This document shows positions 1 through 6,938 of a stretch of DNA of 46,753 nucleotides, piece by piece. The stretch is from assembly GCF_022790535.1 (NCBI RefSeq), contig NZ_LOHG01000028.1:1-46753 (forward strand), written 5' to 3'. Under the pieces are notes generated by a model. The model was not told where the DNA came from, searched no databases, and saw only the letters and a list, made by a program, of their open reading frames with translations. The DNA is from Pseudomonas maioricensis. Lineage in GTDB: Bacteria > Pseudomonadota > Gammaproteobacteria > Pseudomonadales > Pseudomonadaceae. Numbering within the stretch: position 1 is the stretch's first letter; every line of letters starts with the position of its first letter. The translations under genes and the position numbers were made by a program.

Positions 1-256
1 CCCACGCTTTTAGCCTGACACACTGCCTCGCAGCCTTCGGCAGCTCCTACCGGTTCACCGCTATCGGGTAGGACCGAATTCATTCGGGAGGAGGCTGGTA
101 CAGACGCTGCATATCCATCGCCTAATATAGCGCCTTCCCTGATAAATCCTGTCCACGGGCTCCGTGTTTCTTGCGATACAGTGAGCATCTACGACACTCT
201 CCCAGACACAAAAAAGCCCCCCTTGCGAACAAGGAGGGCTTTTTCACTATCGGCGA
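1..256. other. Gene-poor end with degenerate REP fragments
   Basis: No credible gene is visible here. Positions 28-50 carry a single REP half-element (CGCAGCCTTCGGCAGCTCC). Positions 67-91 carry a second palindromic fragment, centred on CCGAAT-TC-ATTCGG, of a type common between Pseudomonas genes. The rest shows no structure I can name until the terminator at 215-244. Confidence 0.6.
215..244 (-). terminator. Intrinsic terminator downstream of queD
   Basis: The hairpin has stem AGCCCCCCTTG / CAAGGAGGGCT with a CGAA loop, flanked by A and T runs on both sides. It lies just past the queD stop codon on the minus strand. It could also stop transcripts arriving from the left. Confidence 0.85.
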
Positions 257-622
257 TTATTCACCGCGATAGATGCAACCACTGGTACAGGTCTCATGGA
301 TACGAATAGCAGACAGCTCCGGCAACAGAGGCTTGAGCTCTGCAAAGATCCATTTGGCGAGGTTTTCGCTAGTAGGATTTTCCAGGCCTGGGATGTCATT
401 CAGGTAGTGGTGATCGAGCCTTTCATACAAGGGCTTGAAGATCGCTTTGATTTCGGAGAAGTCACGTATCCAGCCGATATGGGGATCAACTTCACCTTCA
501 AGGTGGATAGCGATGCGGAAGGAGTGGCCGTGCAGCCGTCCACATTTATGCCCCTCGGGAACATTAGGTAGGAAGTGGGCCGACTCAAACGTAAATTCTT
601 TAAAAATTTCCACAATCTTCAA
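257..622 (-). CDS. queD: 6-carboxy-5,6,7,8-tetrahydropterin synthase QueD
   Basis: QueD converts 7,8-dihydroneopterin triphosphate to 6-carboxytetrahydropterin, an early cytosolic step in making the queuosine tRNA base. The 121-residue product has the zinc ligands His16, His31 and His33, catalytic Cys27 in HKCGRLHGH, Asp70-His71 in ERLDHHYLND, and Glu110 in HETCTSGC. These positions match the E. coli enzyme as I remember it, which supports the TTG start at 622 even though the ribosome binding site (TAGAG) is weak. The length is normal for the family. The gene stands alone, divergent from the PepSY operon, and is followed by a terminator. Confidence 0.95.
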   Translation of the reverse strand: MKIVEIFKEFTFESAHFLPNVPEGHKCGRLHGHSFRIAIHLEGEVDPHIGWIRDFSEIKAIFKPLYERLDHHYLNDIPGLENPTSENLAKWIFAELKPLLPELSAIRIHETCTSGCIYRGE

Positions 623-741
623 CTCTAAAAATGGCGATCGTTGCAGCGACGCATGCAGGCCAAGAGTTTATCAGTAATGGTTTGGCCTTGGCGCTAAAAG
701 CAGCCAGATCGTTACCCACTGATGGCATCTAGCCAGACAGA

Positions 742-773
742 TTCAGCTTGAGTTAAGTTCGGTTGTTTATCCT
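742..773 (+). promoter_or_regulatory. Candidate BqsR-type box and promoter of the PepSY/two-component operon
   Basis: TTCAG (742-746), six bases, then TTAAG (753-757) match the tandem repeat TTAAG-N6-TTAAG reported for P. aeruginosa BqsR at nine of ten positions. A -10-like TATCCT (768-773) lies ten bases after the second half-site, as usual for promoters activated by OmpR-family regulators. The site is about 55 bases upstream of the first gene of the operon that encodes the likely regulator, so autoregulation is the obvious inference. Confidence 0.55.
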
Positions 774-812
774 GAGTCAGTAGGAAATAAACATTTTCAA
801 CGGAGATTGATA

Positions 813-1121
813 GTGAACCCCCTGACTGCTTTTTTTGCCTCTGCCTTACTGATGTTGACCAGCGGTGTAGTCAGCGCTCGCGACATCTCTGCCGACGAAG
901 CTGTTACATTGCGCGCCGCCGGCGTTATTCAAAGTTCAGAGCAGCTCGACGCTGTGGCATTAGCCAGGCACCCTGGCGCGACCATAAACGATACCGAGCT
1001 TGATGAAAAATACGGCAAACATATTTATCAGGTTGAGCTTACTGACACTCAAGGTATTGAATGGGACGTGGATGTTGATGCCGCAACCGGGAAAGTACTC
1101 AAGGACCATCAGGACCGATAA
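813..1121 (+). CDS. Exported PepSY-domain protein 1
   Basis: This is a small secreted or periplasmic protein of about 102 residues. An N-terminal hydrophobic segment ending near VVSA-RD looks like a cleavable signal peptide. The rest is one PepSY-type domain, with the family's closing pattern of a beta strand (YQVELTD) followed by WDVDVDAATGKVL. The GTG at 813 is preferred because CGGAG (801-805) is well spaced from it; an in-frame TTG at 807 is the alternative. The stop overlaps the next start (TAATG), so the pair is translationally coupled. It probably corresponds to a gene just upstream of bqsR in P. aeruginosa (PA2658/PA2659 region, from memory). Its job is unknown; modulation of the neighbouring kinase is an inference. 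Confidence 0.8.
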   Translation: MNPLTAFFASALLMLTSGVVSARDISADEAVTLRAAGVIQSSEQLDAVALARHPGATINDTELDEKYGKHIYQVELTDTQGIEWDVDVDAATGKVLKDHQDR

Positions 1122-1426
1122 TGAACTTACATAAGCGTCGTGGCACTCTTCTCTGCCTAGTGCTGGTGTGCGTCACTGTGCAGGCCAGGGACCTGGATCA
1201 GGATGAAGCGCTGAACTTGCGTCAGCTCGGTACTATTCTTCCCCTTGAACAGTTGATGGAGATGGCTCTGGCCAGGCATCCCGGTGCCAAACTGCTTGAG
1301 GCTGAACTTGAAGAGAAGCATGGCGTGTACGTCTATGAGTTTGAGATTCTGACCTCGGAAGGGGTCGTTCGCGAGTTGAAGTATGACGCTCGGGACAGTC
1401 GATTATTGAAGGATGAGGAAGACTGA
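1121..1426 (+). CDS. Exported PepSY-domain protein 2 (paralogue of the first)
   Basis: This 101-residue protein has a short signal-like N-terminus (cleavage probably after VQA) and one PepSY-type domain. It is clearly a paralogue of the preceding gene. Both share the order R-D-x-x-x-D-E-A-x-x-L-R near the start, a mid-protein ALARHPGA, and a closing acidic KD/KDE tail. The start overlaps the previous stop and the stop overlaps the regulator start (ATGA), so all are read from one message. Predicted location is the periplasm. The function has not been worked out; the tight linkage to a histidine kinase suggests an accessory role in signal sensing or feedback. Confidence 0.8.
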   Translation: MNLHKRRGTLLCLVLVCVTVQARDLDQDEALNLRQLGTILPLEQLMEMALARHPGAKLLEAELEEKHGVYVYEFEILTSEGVVRELKYDARDSRLLKDEED

Positions 1427-2097
1427 TGCGGCTGTTATTGGTAGAGGACCATGTTCCGCTTGCTGATGAGCTACTCGCGGGGCTGGGCAGGCAGGGCTAC
1501 GCAGTTGATTGGCTTGCGGACGGTCGTGACGCTGTACACCAAGGGGTAACCGAGCCTTACGATTTGATTATCCTGGACCTCGGCTTGCCTGGGCTTCCGG
1601 GTCTTGAAGTATTGGAACAATGGCGTACCGCCGGGTTAGCGACCCCGGTTCTTGTCCTGACTGCACGAGGCTCCTGGTCTGAGCGTATCGAAGGACTCAA
1701 GGCCGGGGCTGACGACTACCTGACCAAGCCGTTCCACCCGGAAGAGTTGCAACTGCGCATTCAGGCACTACTGCGTCGTTCCAAAGGGCTGGCCAACCAA
1801 CCACGCCTTGAGTCCGCGGGTTTGCATCTAGACGAGGGGCGGCAATGCGTTAATCAGAATGGTGTTGATATCCAGCTGACTTCTGCTGAATTCAGGTTGT
1901 TGCGTTACTTCATGCTGCACCCGGAACAAATTCTTTCAAAAAGCCATTTGGCCGAGCACCTCTATGACGGGGAAAACGAGCGTGATTCCAACGTTATTGA
2001 AGTGCATGTGAACCACCTCCGACGCAAGCTGGGTAAAGCGGTCGTCGAGACTCGAAGGGGCCAGGGCTATCGGTTTGGCGGAGAGCCTGCTGCTTGA
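1426..2097 (+). CDS. bqsR: OmpR-family response regulator, BqsR/CarR-like
   Basis: This 223-residue regulator has an N-terminal receiver domain with the acidic pair Glu7-Asp8, phospho-acceptor Asp51 (LDLGLPG), Thr79 and Lys101 (LTKPF). A C-terminal winged-helix DNA-binding domain follows (about residues 125-220, with LTSAEFRLL and SNVIEVHVNHLRRKL). It is coupled by overlap to the PepSY gene before it and the kinase after it. Gene order around it (queD on one side, chemoreceptor and nuo on the other) matches the PA2657 bqsR locus as I recall it, and a BqsR-like box precedes the operon. The receiver/OmpR assignment is firm; the specific bqsR name is an inference from context. QseB/PmrA-type regulators are close relatives. 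Confidence 0.85.
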   Translation: MRLLLVEDHVPLADELLAGLGRQGYAVDWLADGRDAVHQGVTEPYDLIILDLGLPGLPGLEVLEQWRTAGLATPVLVLTARGSWSERIEGLKAGADDYLTKPFHPEELQLRIQALLRRSKGLANQPRLESAGLHLDEGRQCVNQNGVDIQLTSAEFRLLRYFMLHPEQILSKSHLAEHLYDGENERDSNVIEVHVNHLRRKLGKAVVETRRGQGYRFGGEPAA

Positions 2098-3419
2098 AGT
2101 CTATACAGCGACGCCTGAGTCTCGGGCTTATCAGTGTGATGGTGCTGGTATGCGTGGTCTTGGCTCAAACCAGCCTTTGGCTGTTTGAACTGGGCTTGCA
2201 GCGGTATCTGGAAGCCGGGCTGCGAAATGAAAGCGAAAGCCTGTTGGTGGCTCTGGTGCGCGGGAAGAATGGTGTGCAACTGGACGAACATCGTCTGTCA
2301 CCCGCTTATCAGCGGCCTTATTCCGGGCACTACTTCCGAATTGATTTCCCGGATGGCCACTGGCGCTCAAGATCGTTATGGGATCTGGAAATTCCTGATC
2401 CCGGCTCAAGCGGGCTGCATTCCAGCTACGAGCTGGGCCAGACCGGGCAATCCTTGCTGCTGCACAAAGTTGATTACCGCAAGTTTGGTCAGGACATCTC
2501 AATTACTGTCGCTCAAGACTACACGCCGGTAAGGGCAAGTTTTCTTCGGGTGCAGCAGATTGGTCTCGGTCTGGGCGTGGCCGCTCTCTTGCTGATCCTC
2601 GCATTGCAGCGAGTTACGGTTCGCCGGGCCTTGCGCCCACTGGATCGTGCCCGTGAACAGCTGGTTCAGCTTCAACAGGGGAAGCGATCCCAGCTTGATG
2701 AGCAGGTACCCGTAGAGCTGGAACCCCTTGTTTCGCAAATCAATCATCTATTGGAGCATACCGAAGACAGCTTGAGGCGCTCACGCAACGCCCTCGGCAA
2801 TCTTGGGCACGCGCTGAAAACTCCGCTGGCTGTCCTCTTCAGCGCTATCGCCAGTCCCCAGTTTGATGCCCATCCAGAGCTGCGTAATATTCTCCGTGAA
2901 CAGCTTGAGCAAATTCAGCAGCGCCTTGCGCGCGAGTTGAATCGCGCGCGGCTGTCGGGTGATGCGTTGCCCGGTGCGCATTTCGACTGCGATGTCGAGT
3001 TGAGTGGATTGTTCGCTACATTACGCATGATCCACGGTGAGCATCTAAACCTCGGGATGCAAGTCCAGCCGGGTTTGTCTCTCCCTTGGGATAGAGAGGA
3101 TATCCTGGAGCTATTGGGTAACTTGCTGGATAACGCATGCAAATGGGCTGATAGCGAAGTACTGCTGATCATTACCCGGCAGGAGACCAGCTTTTGTATC
3201 CTCGTAGAGGACGATGGCCCCGGCATTCCTGAGGCTATGCGCGAGGAGGTCTTCAGTCGCGGTGCGCGTCTTGATGAGCAGATTACCGGTCACGGGTTGG
3301 GCCTCGGCATCGTTCGCGATATCGTCCAGGCGTGGGGCGGTAATCTGCAACTGGAGGCTAGCCACTCAGGTGGACTTCGCGTGCGCATCGACCTGCCTGA
3401 CCGCTCTGTTGGTGTATAA
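2094..3419 (+). CDS. bqsS: Sensor histidine kinase, BqsS/CarS-like
   Basis: This inner-membrane kinase has 441 residues: TM1 about 9-31, a periplasmic domain of about 120 residues, TM2 about 155-171, a HAMP-like linker, a phospho-His motif GHALKTPLAVL (His239), and an ATP-binding domain with NLLDNACKWA, VEDDGPGIPE and GHGLGLGIV. The TTG start at 2094 overlaps the regulator stop (TTGA), and a GGAG lies upstream. In P. aeruginosa BqsS an RExxE periplasmic motif is linked to Fe(II) sensing. Here the equivalent position just after TM1 reads Arg44-Asn-Glu-Ser-Glu48, so the first Glu is missing or shifted. The ligand specificity is therefore uncertain. Confidence 0.85.
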   Translation: MKSIQRRLSLGLISVMVLVCVVLAQTSLWLFELGLQRYLEAGLRNESESLLVALVRGKNGVQLDEHRLSPAYQRPYSGHYFRIDFPDGHWRSRSLWDLEIPDPGSSGLHSSYELGQTGQSLLLHKVDYRKFGQDISITVAQDYTPVRASFLRVQQIGLGLGVAALLLILALQRVTVRRALRPLDRAREQLVQLQQGKRSQLDEQVPVELEPLVSQINHLLEHTEDSLRRSRNALGNLGHALKTPLAVLFSAIASPQFDAHPELRNILREQLEQIQQRLARELNRARLSGDALPGAHFDCDVELSGLFATLRMIHGEHLNLGMQVQPGLSLPWDREDILELLGNLLDNACKWADSEVLLIITRQETSFCILVEDDGPGIPEAMREEVFSRGARLDEQITGHGLGLGIVRDIVQAWGGNLQLEASHSGGLRVRIDLPDRSVGV

Positions 3420-3517
3420 CCCTCCAACAATCGATTCGTTAGTCACTAAGTCCTTAACTACGTTATCGATGCGCCTGCGTTTCGCTTCTGCTTTTCTGAC
3501 AAAAAAGCGCATCCCTC

Positions 3518-3544
3518 TCAACTTTCCAGTCTGATTGCCGTTAC
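3518..3544 (+). promoter_or_regulatory. Candidate sigma-28 (FliA) promoter of the chemoreceptor gene
   Basis: TCAA (3518-3521), a 15-base spacer and GCCGTTAC (3537-3544) resemble the flagellar sigma-28 pattern TAAA-N15-GCCGATAA. The site lies 49 bases before the chemoreceptor start. Sigma-28 control would fit the gene's role. The motif is short, so chance cannot be excluded. Confidence 0.45.
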
Positions 3545-3592
3545 AGAGCCAAGATCAAAATTTAAAAACAACAAATTGATATCTGGGGTTCT

Positions 3593-5272
3593 ATGCGCAT
3601 TAGCCTGAAAGCCAAAGTACTTTCACTGGCAATTCTGCCGGTGCTCATATTCGCGCTGATCATTAGCGCGACTACCGTCATCATGCTCCGCGAGCAGGCG
3701 AGACAGGAGGTCAGCCAAACGCGCGAACGGCTCCTGAATGAAGCCAAGGCGACGCTGCAAAATTATGTCGCCATCGGTATGACTGCTATCAAACCGATTT
3801 ATGACGCTTCGCCCGCTGGCGATGAGGCCGCACGAGCGCAGGCCATAAAACTGCTTTCCGGCATTTCCTATGGCAAGGACGGCTATTTCTTCGGCTACGA
3901 TTCGCAATCTATACGCTTGTTCAAAGCAAACAGTCCTGATGGCGTCGGGAAGAGCTTCAAAGATGCACGCGATCCGAACGGCGTATATGTCAACAATGAA
4001 CTGGTGGCTGTAGCTAAAGCGGGTACGCATTATCTGCTGTACTCCTCCCCGCTACCTGGCAAAACCGAATTGTTGCCAAAGCTGGGCTACACCGAGTATT
4101 TACCCAAATGGGACCTGGCGGTCGGTTCGTCTGTCAATCTTGACGGTATCGACGCCCAGGTTGCATTGGTCGAACGTGACGTTGAAGCTCGTCTGCAGGA
4201 AATGTTGCTGAGCATCGTCGGGGTCGCCTTACTTGTTCTTGTCATTATCAGCATTATTGGCGTGGTGCTGGCCGGTACGTTGCTTCGTCCATTGCGCCTG
4301 ATGAAAGACAACCTGGACGACATCGCGGCCGGTGAGGGCGATCTGACCCGTCGTCTGGCCGTGACCAGTCAGGATGAGTTGGGTGATCTGGCGGGTTCCT
4401 TCAACCGTTTCGTCGACAAGATCCATAGCCTCGTTAGCCAGATATCCGGAATGACCGGGCAACTGACTGGCCTCGTGAGTGAGGTTTCCAGCCAGGCGCA
4501 GCGCTCTGAACAAGCCATGGAGCGTCAGCGGCATGAGACCGATCAGGTCGCCACTGCAATCAACGAGATGTCTGCTGCCGCGCAGGAAGTGGCAAAGAGT
4601 GCGCAGGGCGCCTCGGTCGCCGCACAGCAGACAGATGAAGAGGGGCAGTCGGCCAAACGTGTCGTTGATGGCAGCATCAAACTGATTCACGCGTTGGTCG
4701 AAGATATCCGCAACAGCGGCTCGTCGCTGGACAGCCTGCAGCAGGACGTCTCTTCTATTGTCAGCGTGCTTGGGGTGATTCGCTCCATCGCTGAGCAGAC
4801 CAACCTGCTAGCCCTCAATGCTGCTATTGAAGCCGCTCGGGCCGGGGAGGCTGGTCGAGGTTTTGCGGTAGTGGCTGACGAGGTGCGTGCGCTGGCGAGT
4901 CGTACTCAGCAGAGTACTCAGGAAATTCAGGGCATGATTGATCGACTGCAGAAAGGTACCCAGACCGCCGTGGACGCCATGCGTCGCTCCAGTGAGGCGG
5001 GTGATGGCACCTCCGTGCAGGCCAATCAGGCGGGGTCTTCGCTGGATGCTATTGGCGAGCTGATCACGACCATCAACACCATGAACGCGCAGATCGCCAG
5101 TGCGGCAGAAGAGCAAACGGCTGTTGCCGAGGAGATCAACCGCAGCGTGCACCAGATTGCTTCTGCTGTAGACACCGTTGCAGACGAAACCCGGCAGAGC
5201 GCGCAAACGACGCGCAGCCTGAACGATCTTGGCCAGCGCCTTGGCGCACTGGTTGGGCAATTCCGGGTTTAA
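3593..5272 (+). CDS. Methyl-accepting chemotaxis protein with single Cache sensor domain (CtpM-like)
   Basis: This 559-residue membrane chemoreceptor reports ligand binding to the CheA/CheW array. It has TM1 (about 8-32) and a periplasmic sCache_2-type domain (about 35-200, with GKDGYFFGYD and GVGKSFKDARDPNG). TM2 (about 205-228) is followed by HAMP (about 230-285, LRLMKDNLDDIAAGEGDLTRR). The long cytoplasmic coiled coil has the invariant hairpin tip around EQTNLLALNAAIEAARAGE. The full length indicates an intact receptor. By position next to nuo it corresponds to P. aeruginosa PA2652 (CtpM, malate receptor) as I remember it; malate or another small organic acid as ligand is an inference. A sigma-28-like promoter precedes it. 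Confidence 0.93.
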   Translation: MRISLKAKVLSLAILPVLIFALIISATTVIMLREQARQEVSQTRERLLNEAKATLQNYVAIGMTAIKPIYDASPAGDEAARAQAIKLLSGISYGKDGYFFGYDSQSIRLFKANSPDGVGKSFKDARDPNGVYVNNELVAVAKAGTHYLLYSSPLPGKTELLPKLGYTEYLPKWDLAVGSSVNLDGIDAQVALVERDVEARLQEMLLSIVGVALLVLVIISIIGVVLAGTLLRPLRLMKDNLDDIAAGEGDLTRRLAVTSQDELGDLAGSFNRFVDKIHSLVSQISGMTGQLTGLVSEVSSQAQRSEQAMERQRHETDQVATAINEMSAAAQEVAKSAQGASVAAQQTDEEGQSAKRVVDGSIKLIHALVEDIRNSGSSLDSLQQDVSSIVSVLGVIRSIAEQTNLLALNAAIEAARAGEAGRGFAVVADEVRALASRTQQSTQEIQGMIDRLQKGTQTAVDAMRRSSEAGDGTSVQANQAGSSLDAIGELITTINTMNAQIASAAEEQTAVAEEINRSVHQIASAVDTVADETRQSAQTTRSLNDLGQRLGALVGQFRV

Positions 5273-5361
5273 CTCATGTGAGAAGTGCGCTACGAATGGT
5301 TGACCTGCAGGAGCGCCCTCGTCGTCCGACGCGCCGCGCTGTCGCGTAGTAAACATTGACC

Positions 5362-5452
5362 CTGTAGGAGTGAGCTTGCACGCGATAGCGGTAGATCGGT
5401 TAAGAGGATAGCGTCTGACCTGACGCTATCGCGAGCAAGCTCACTCCTACAG
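5362..5452. repeat. REPIN, family B (inverted REP pair)
   Basis: CTGTAGGAGTGAGCTTGCAC... (5362-5390) and the inverse complement ending ...CTCACTCCTACAG (5424-5452) form an inverted pair with the GTAG ends facing outward. The left copy has one substitution (CAC for CTC). The same family recurs at 22269 and 30617. Confidence 0.85.
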
Positions 5453-5490
5453 AATAAGCATTTAACTCAGATAGTTATTTCATGTTTGAT

Positions 5491-5560
5491 GAGCGCTGCC
5501 GAAGGCTGCCAAGCATTCATCCTGACACACCGCTATCGCAGCCTTCGGCAGTTCCTACAG
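5491..5560. repeat. REPIN, family A (inverted REP pair, left copy decayed)
   Basis: GAGCGCTGCCGAAGGCTGC (5491-5509) and CGCAGCCTTCGGCAGTTCC (from 5537) form an inverted pair. The left copy has lost its GTAGGA end. The same family is intact at 36754-36827 and single at 28-50. With the preceding family B element it fills most of the 5273-5761 gap. The remaining bases (5561-5761) should hold the promoter of the next gene, but I see no clear hexamers. Confidence 0.8.
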
Positions 5561-5761
5561 ATCAAATGTCTGGCGTCAGACAGAGCGGTGTAATGACCCT
5601 GTGCGATTTCCTGCCAACCCTACGGCCAGACGCATTCTCTGCTGTACTACCCTTTCCAGAGCCATCATCTGCATGAAAAGCAGAATGATTGCACTCGTCC
5701 GTCTATTGGCTGACTAAGGATCAGGTCAAGCGAGTTGCTTGCCTACTGACATGGAAAGGAC

Positions 5762-6826
5762 ATGAACGAAACCACGCTGCAATACAAAACCCTGATCATG
5801 CTGTTGGTGCTTGTGACCATCGCGTTCATATGGATTCTACTGCCGTTCTACGGGGCGGTTTTCTGGGCGGTGATCCTCGGCATCATCTTTGCGCCGATCC
5901 AGCGTCGTTTGCTGCTGCGCTTTGGCTGGACGCGTAATCTGACGTCGCTCTGCACCTTGGTGATCTGTCTGGTGATCGCGATTCTGCCGGTCATCGTCAT
6001 CAGTGCATTGCTGGTTCAGGAAGGCGCCACACTCTACAAGAACGTGGAAAGCGGTCAGCTCGACATCGCCAGCTATCTGGCCGAGTTCAAAGGCTTGTTG
6101 CCGCCTTACGTTCAGGGCTGGCTAGATCGCTTGGGTATGGGCGATCTCAACGGTCTGCGCGACAAGATCGCCAAAGGCGCGATGCAGGGCAGTCAGTACC
6201 TGGCGACGCAGGCATTCAGCTTCGGTCAGGGCACCTTCGACTTCGTAGTGGGTTTCTTCATCATGCTGTACCTGTTGTTTTTCTTCCTGCGCGATGGCCA
6301 GGAACTGGTGCGCAAGATGCGTATCGCGGTGCCGCTGGCCGAGCCGCAGAAGCGTCGTTTGCAGCTGAAGTTCACGCGGGTCGTGCGTGCCACGGTCAAA
6401 GGCAACATTGTCGTCGCGATCACTCAAGGCGCTCTGGGCGGTTTCATTTTCTGGTGTCTGGACATCCCCAGTGCGCTGCTCTGGGCGGTCATTATGGCTT
6501 TCCTGTCGTTGCTGCCAGCAGTAGGGGCGGGGATCGTCTGGGCGCCCGTAGCGGTCTACTTCCTGTTGAGCGGGATGATCTGGCAGGGCGTTGTGCTCGC
6601 ATTGTTCGGCGTCTTTGTTATTGGCCTGGTGGACAACGTGCTACGGCCTGTTCTGGTCGGCAAAGACACGAAGATGCCCGACTACCTGATCCTGATTTCT
6701 ACGCTGGGGGGGATGTCGGTATTCGGCCTTAATGGCTTTGTGATTGGTCCGATGGTCGCTGCGCTGTTCATGTCCACCTGGGGCTTGTTCGTCAGTGCCA
6801 AGAAGACGGTACGTCTGCCCGGCTAG
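5762..6826 (+). CDS. AI-2E/PerM-family membrane protein
   Basis: This 354-residue integral membrane protein has about eight membrane segments in the usual family layout. Two or three lie in the first 90 residues, followed by a long, less hydrophobic stretch (about 90-150). A hydrophobic helix comes at about 160-180 (FDFVVGFFIMLYLLFFFLRDG), and the C-terminal half is strongly hydrophobic with the family-like DNVLRPVLVGK. Members are named after the E. coli AI-2 exporter TqsA, but others (YdiK, PerM, Na+/H+ antiporter-type proteins) have different or unknown substrates, so none is assigned. A strong ribosome binding site (GAAAGGAC) sits directly before the ATG. It is followed by a terminator shared with nuo. 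Confidence 0.85.
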   Translation: MNETTLQYKTLIMLLVLVTIAFIWILLPFYGAVFWAVILGIIFAPIQRRLLLRFGWTRNLTSLCTLVICLVIAILPVIVISALLVQEGATLYKNVESGQLDIASYLAEFKGLLPPYVQGWLDRLGMGDLNGLRDKIAKGAMQGSQYLATQAFSFGQGTFDFVVGFFIMLYLLFFFLRDGQELVRKMRIAVPLAEPQKRRLQLKFTRVVRATVKGNIVVAITQGALGGFIFWCLDIPSALLWAVIMAFLSLLPAVGAGIVWAPVAVYFLLSGMIWQGVVLALFGVFVIGLVDNVLRPVLVGKDTKMPDYLILISTLGGMSVFGLNGFVIGPMVAALFMSTWGLFVSAKKTVRLPG

Positions 6827-6840
6827 ATTCTTCAGGCGAA

Positions 6841-6872
6841 AAAAAACCTGCTCAACTGAGCAGGTTTTTTTA
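6841..6872. terminator. Bidirectional terminator between perM-like gene and nuoN
   Basis: The perfect stem ACCTGCTCA / TGAGCAGGT carries an A run on its left and a T run on its right, so it can act on both strands. It serves the converging perM-like gene (plus) and the nuo operon (minus). Confidence 0.9.
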
Positions 6873-6898
6873 TGCGTCGTGCCTGATCCTTGAGCGAT

Positions 6899-6938
6899 CA
6901 GCCCATCAGCCCATCAGCCCATCAGCCCATCAGCCCAT
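6899..6938. repeat. 8-bp tandem repeat (CAGCCCAT x5) at the end of nuoN
   Basis: Five exact head-to-tail copies of CAGCCCAT fill 6899-6938. The last copy supplies the final nuoN codons and, with the neighbouring base, its TGA stop (6930-6932). The other copies lie after the stop, so copy-number change would leave NuoN unaltered and only move the terminator away. Confidence 0.95.
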
